Positions 6,685 through 8,905 of a DNA stretch of 8,905 bases are shown piece after piece. Numbering within the stretch: the first letter of the stretch is position 1; every line of letters starts with the position of its first letter. The notes under the pieces are model-generated. The model did not search any database. It was not told where the DNA came from and saw only the letters and a list, made by a program, of their open reading frames with translations. The position numbers and the translations under genes were made by a program. The DNA comes from Actinomycetota bacterium (GTDB lineage Bacteria > Actinomycetota > Geothermincolia > Fen-727 > Anoxymicrobiaceae), in assembly GCA_016649525.1 (NCBI GenBank), contig JAENXM010000061.1:1-8905 (forward strand). Reading direction: 5' to 3'.

Positions 6685-6879
6685 TCACTTCTGTGTTTTG
6701 ATGAACTTCTCGAAAGACCTGTCGTAGGTCTTCTCCGCTTCGGGCGGGAACGCGCACGCCGGCAGCTCTCGCTTGGTCACATGGTACTGGATGCACTCGC
6801 AGCACATCCCCTTCCTGCTGCAGGGCTCGTAGGTGCAACTGCAAAAGGAGAGGTTCTTCTCGAGGTTCTGGCATTCCAT
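6685..6879 (-). CDS. Small cysteine-rich protein, DUF6485 type
   Basis: This 64-residue protein has eight cysteines (3, 13, 15, 20, 26, 27, 29, 42) and His33, in the pattern CSCTYEPCSRKGMCCECIQYH then LPACAFP and a closing EKTYDRSFEKFI. I recognise the layout as DUF6485, a family of short proteins of unknown function; the name is from memory. The spacing of the cysteines suggests zinc or iron-sulfur binding, which is inference. The ATG at 6879 is preferred over a GTG at 6897 because a GGAGGG ribosome binding site lies between them. It is 31 bp downstream of the phosphoesterase stop on the same strand, so the two are probably co-transcribed. A strong hairpin follows the gene. Confidence 0.75.
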   Translation of the reverse strand: MECQNLEKNLSFCSCTYEPCSRKGMCCECIQYHVTKRELPACAFPPEAEKTYDRSFEKFIKTQK

Positions 6880-6910
6880 CCTTTGCCCTCCTTTCACAAA
6901 GGGTATTTCG

Positions 6911-7927
6911 CTAGATTCTCTCGCTGTACATTAGCTCAGCCCCGCTATCCGCGAGCCGGAAGAGCTTCACGTCCCGCTCGACCTCGACCCAGGTCAGGCC
7001 CGGCACTCCCTCGTCCTCCTGCCGCGTCCAGCAGCCCGTGTTGGCGACGGTGATATCCGTCCCGGGTATCTTACCGATCCCGGCGCGGTGCGTGTGTCCG
7101 AAGATGAAGCAGGCGGGCTCCGGATGGCCGAGGAGCGGGAGCAGGCCGCGTATCTCGTCGTAGTTCTCCTTTATCAGGGTGTCCGTGAGGACGGACTGCT
7201 GCATGGTCTTCGTGCGGAAGAGCCTCGCGAAAAAATTGATGATGCTGTAGAAGCGAAGGCCCTCGGCCACCAGCTCCGGCACCCAGGGCGCGACCGACAT
7301 CGCCCCGCAGAACGGCAGGTTCGCCATCTCGATGTCGTGCAGTGTCGCCCGCTTCCTCCTCTTCTTTATGATTCGCCTCGAGAGCCAGAACGTGCGGGCC
7401 CAACCGAAAGAAGGGTCGTAGAAGTCGAGGTGGTGTCCGTGGGTGAAGACGACCTCCCTCCCGTCCACAAAGCGGGTGATGAACGGATAGACGAGCGAGT
7501 AGGAAATGCCGGACCCCGGGCGCGCCAGGCCGCTTATCACAGCCCCTTCATAGCTGCGTGCCGGCATGAATTTCGGGGTTGTAAGGTCTCCGCGCTTGAC
7601 CCTCGCCTCTACTTCCTCACGGAAGGCGTCCATGAAGACCTGGTGGTCGTGGTTGCCCGGGACGTAAACGATCTTCTTCACGTTATCGAGGCCGGTGATA
7701 CCCTCGATGAAACGGCGCCCGTCGCGCATCGCGGGGACGAGCGTCTTGACCCAGAGATCCAGAAGGTCGCCGAGAAGCACCAGCTCCTCGACAGGCCCGC
7801 GTCCCGCGAGGACCTGTACGAAGCGGTCGGCAAGGTGCCCGTCGTTGAGCAGCTGGGTCTCGTCTCCGAAGTGCATGTCGGAGACAGCGATGATCTTCCC
7901 CGATGCTGGTTCTTTTATCTCCGCCAT
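6911..7927 (-). CDS. Calcineurin-like metallophosphoesterase
   Basis: This 338-residue cytoplasmic enzyme has the full two-metal phosphoesterase set: D17 and H19 (SDMHFGD), D54 (GDLLDLW), N92-H93-D94 (GNHDH), H163 and H165 (THGHH) and H278-x-H280 (GHTH). The overall motif order resembles UDP-2,3-diacylglucosamine hydrolase (LpxH) and related phosphoesterases, but it is about 100 residues longer than LpxH, mainly through a basic insertion around 170-245 (IIKKRRKR, NFFARLF) that could touch membrane or lipid. I would not call it LpxH, as nothing else here suggests lipopolysaccharide. Substrate unknown. The ATG at 7927 follows a GAGG six bases downstream of a TATTAT box. It is the first gene of a minus-strand pair with the DUF6485 gene. 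Confidence 0.88.
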   Translation of the reverse strand: MAEIKEPASGKIIAVSDMHFGDETQLLNDGHLADRFVQVLAGRGPVEELVLLGDLLDLWVKTLVPAMRDGRRFIEGITGLDNVKKIVYVPGNHDHQVFMDAFREEVEARVKRGDLTTPKFMPARSYEGAVISGLARPGSGISYSLVYPFITRFVDGREVVFTHGHHLDFYDPSFGWARTFWLSRRIIKKRRKRATLHDIEMANLPFCGAMSVAPWVPELVAEGLRFYSIINFFARLFRTKTMQQSVLTDTLIKENYDEIRGLLPLLGHPEPACFIFGHTHRAGIGKIPGTDITVANTGCWTRQEDEGVPGLTWVEVERDVKLFRLADSGAELMYSERI

Positions 7928-7933
7928 AACCTC

Positions 7934-7965
7934 ATAATAGTTATTTGTTCATTGATTGATGTCAA
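7934..7965 (-). promoter_or_regulatory. Candidate promoter of the phosphoesterase operon
   Basis: On the minus strand, TTGACA (7965-7960) and TATTAT (7939-7934) precede the ATG at 7927. The -10 box ends six bases before the ATG, so transcription would begin at or beside the start codon and the mRNA would be leaderless, a layout common in actinobacteria. The 20-base spacer is longer than ideal. An inverted pair ATTGA/TCAAT (7955-7966) overlaps the -35 box and could be an operator. Confidence 0.4.
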
Positions 7966-8034
7966 TGTGCTTCACAGCATATGCATCTATCATCTTTTGA
8001 AGAGAGGGTTGGGTTAAGCAGGAGGATCAAAGGA

Positions 8035-8214
8035 TTGTTTCGCAGAGGGGCTTACGGAGTCTCAAAATATAGCTCTAAGAAGAGCGCAAAAGAGATCGGG
8101 CTTTGCTGTCCGCACTGTTCGGATTCGAAGTACCCATGCGTGACGATGCAGAAGGTAATGCGCACGGGTGGGCAGAGTGTCCCCCGTGACGAGAAAAAAG
8201 AGACAGGGAGATAG
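8035..8214 (+). CDS. Doubtful small ORF with CxxC motif
   Basis: A TTG at 8035 follows AGGAGG (8020-8025) by nine bases and opens a 59-residue frame containing CCPHCSDSKYPC. The ribosome binding site is good and the paired cysteines look like a small metal-binding site. Against it, third positions are far less GC-rich than in neighbouring genes, the C-terminal half is low-complexity and basic, and a strong RNA hairpin (8163-8188) lies inside the frame. I do not recognise a family. The frame also opens earlier (ATG 7981). More likely this is non-coding leader. Confidence 0.18.
   Translation: MFRRGAYGVSKYSSKKSAKEIGLCCPHCSDSKYPCVTMQKVMRTGGQSVPRDEKKETGR
8163..8188 (+). other. Stable hairpin in the 5' region of the DUF255 gene
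   Basis: CACGGG (8163-8168) pairs with CCCGTG (8183-8188). After a one-base bulge (T8169), GGGC (8170-8173) pairs with GTCC (8179-8182, one G-T wobble) around the loop AGAGT. That is ten pairs in a non-coding stretch. No T-tract follows on either strand, so it is not an obvious terminator. It may be the first domain of a structured leader with 8216-8318. Confidence 0.4.
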
Positions 8215-8215
8215 A

Positions 8216-8318
8216 CTCCTCCCAGGGTGTGCTGGCTTCCCCGGGGAACTCCCCGGTAGACCTGAGAGCCATGAGCAACCCCCAGTGCCATCTCCTGCTG
8301 CCGGTCACCCGGGAGGAG
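8216..8318 (+). ncRNA. Candidate structured RNA / cis-regulatory leader
   Basis: The two ends form a 13-bp stem: CTCCTCCC (8216-8223) with GGGAGGAG (8311-8318) and GGGTG (8225-8229) with CACCC (8306-8310), with only A8224 bulged. Inside is a long arm: GCT (8231-8233) with AGC (8274-8276), GGCT (8234-8237) with AGCC (8267-8270), and CCGGGG (8241-8246) with CCCCGG (8251-8256) closing an AACT loop. The 3' strand (8277-8305) remains largely single or weakly paired, as in a ligand-binding junction. The segment GCAACC...GTGCCA...CTCCTGC recalls part of SAM riboswitches, but the rest of that consensus is missing. The stem ends 31 bases before the DUF255 start, suggesting translational control or a free small RNA. 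Confidence 0.35.
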
Positions 8319-8349
8319 TTTCTCTCGAGTAGAAGAGTGGGCAACAGCA

Positions 8350-8905
8350 ATGAAAGGCGGGAGTGCAGTGGCTGAAGGAAAGGAAGAGTTCCGATTCAGC
8401 CCGAGGCCCAACCGGGCCGGCGAGATATCCTGGCGCCGGTGGGGCGGGAGCGCCTTCAAGGAGGCTCGAGAGCAGGGCAAGCTCGTCCTGTTGTCGATTT
8501 CCGCTGTCTGGTGCCACTGGTGCCACGTGATGGACGAGACCACTTACTCCGACCCCGGGATAATCGAGCGGATCAACCGTGATTTCATCCCGGTGAGGGT
8601 CGACAGCGACAGGAGGCCGGACCTCAACCGCAGGTACAACCAGGGTGGGTGGCCCACGACCGCTTTCCTCACGTCGTCGGGCAGGGCTGTCGCGGGCCTG
8701 ACGTATTCTCCGCCTTCCGGTCTGATGGATATCCTAGACAAATTGAGCGCCCTGTATAAGCACCGCAGGAACGAGATCGAGACCGAGGCCGCTTCCCGGT
8801 CGGAGCGGGAGCTCTTGCGTACGGCGGGGTCTGAGGCCGGGATCGACCGCGGGGCGGGCGCCGAGGTGATGGCCTCGATCCTTTCGTCTTGGGACAAGGG
8901 TTACG
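8350..8905 (+). CDS. DUF255 (YyaL-type) thioredoxin-domain protein, N-terminal part
   Basis: The frame runs off the window after 185 codons; full family members are about 600-700 residues, with an alpha/alpha-barrel domain after the thioredoxin fold. Visible here are the family landmarks: ISWRRWGGSAFKEAREQGK (26-44), the active-site CHWC in AVWCHWCHVMDETTY (CHWC at 55-58), VDSDRRPDL (84-92) and GGWPTTAFLT (99-108). The usual N-terminal motif ending in NPVDW is replaced by a shorter, diverged sequence, and YFPP-like residues are YSPP. Function is unclear in the family; a thiol-disulfide or sugar-related role has been suggested. The ATG at 8350 has only a weak upstream site; a GTG at 8368 with GGCGGGAG before it is an alternative. 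The possible structured RNA lies just upstream. Confidence 0.85.
   Translation, partial: MKGGSAVAEGKEEFRFSPRPNRAGEISWRRWGGSAFKEAREQGKLVLLSISAVWCHWCHVMDETTYSDPGIIERINRDFIPVRVDSDRRPDLNRRYNQGGWPTTAFLTSSGRAVAGLTYSPPSGLMDILDKLSALYKHRRNEIETEAASRSERELLRTAGSEAGIDRGAGAEVMASILSSWDKGY

Noticed and set aside
6911..7927. Naming the phosphoesterase LpxH
   Set aside because: The motif order is similar, but the protein is much longer, carries a large basic insertion, and nothing else in the window indicates lipopolysaccharide synthesis.
7088..8017. Long plus-strand open frame (309 codons) opposite the phosphoesterase
   Set aside because: It is a mirror of the minus-strand gene, which has all catalytic motifs; the plus frame is rich in Arg, Glu and Val with no recognisable domain.
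8101..8160. Possible tRNA T-arm (GGATTCGAA) on the minus strand
   Set aside because: The bases flanking the loop do not pair and no acceptor or anticodon stem can be formed around it.
8270..8305. SAM riboswitch (S-box) similarity in the structured RNA candidate
   Set aside because: GCAACC, GTGCCA and TCCTGC resemble the 3' half, but the conserved 5' portion and kink-turn are absent, and the downstream gene is not a methionine-pathway gene.

Overview
The window is high-GC bacterial DNA with strong G/C preference at third codon positions, frequent AGG arginine codons, GTG and TTG starts, and two Cys-anchored lipoproteins. The substrate-binding protein carries a lipobox, which fits a single-membrane (Gram-positive-like) cell. 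My best guess is a deep-branching anaerobic actinobacterium or a similar high-GC lineage. This rests on style only; there is no rRNA or other firm marker.

Layout. Positions 1 to about 670 hold no gene I can support, only coding-like fragments that look like decayed genes. From about 679 a six-gene plus-strand run begins behind a candidate promoter: a cyclophilin-type peptidyl-prolyl isomerase lipoprotein (747-1427); a three-gene zinc-type ABC importer made of binding lipoprotein (1450-2361), ATPase (2358-3185) and permease (3185-4006); an amidohydrolase of the PF04909 type (4009-4875); and a long GT-B glycosyltransferase (4903-6549). Gaps are 22 bp, a 4-bp overlap, a 1-bp overlap, 2 bp and 27 bp, so one transcript and translational coupling are likely. 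The transporter imports a divalent metal, by ligand pattern zinc. The isomerase may fold exported proteins at the same membrane face. The amidohydrolase is a metal enzyme. The glycosyltransferase has no visible link to metals.

The run meets a convergent minus-strand pair: a small Cys-rich DUF6485-type protein (6685-6879), preceded in its operon by a calcineurin-like metallophosphoesterase (6911-7927). The convergent gap (6550-6684) is unusually busy: it holds a near-consensus plus-strand promoter and a strong hairpin, so a short RNA is possible there. A 14-base sequence occurs in opposite orientation at both ends of the plus-strand run (673-686 and 6528-6541). One copy may supply the -35 box of the first gene and the other encodes the last residues of the glycosyltransferase.

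From 7928 to 8349 is a 422-base region with two strong hairpin structures (8163-8188 and 8216-8318), read here as a possible structured leader. Downstream is the start of a DUF255 (YyaL-type) thioredoxin-domain protein that runs off the window at 8905.

I see no CRISPR array, tRNA, rRNA or intact transposase, and no defence or biosynthetic system. The items most worth following are the structured RNA candidate before the DUF255 gene, the promoter-plus-hairpin unit in the convergent gap, the inverted 14-base repeats, and the palindrome at the start of the zinc-binding protein gene.
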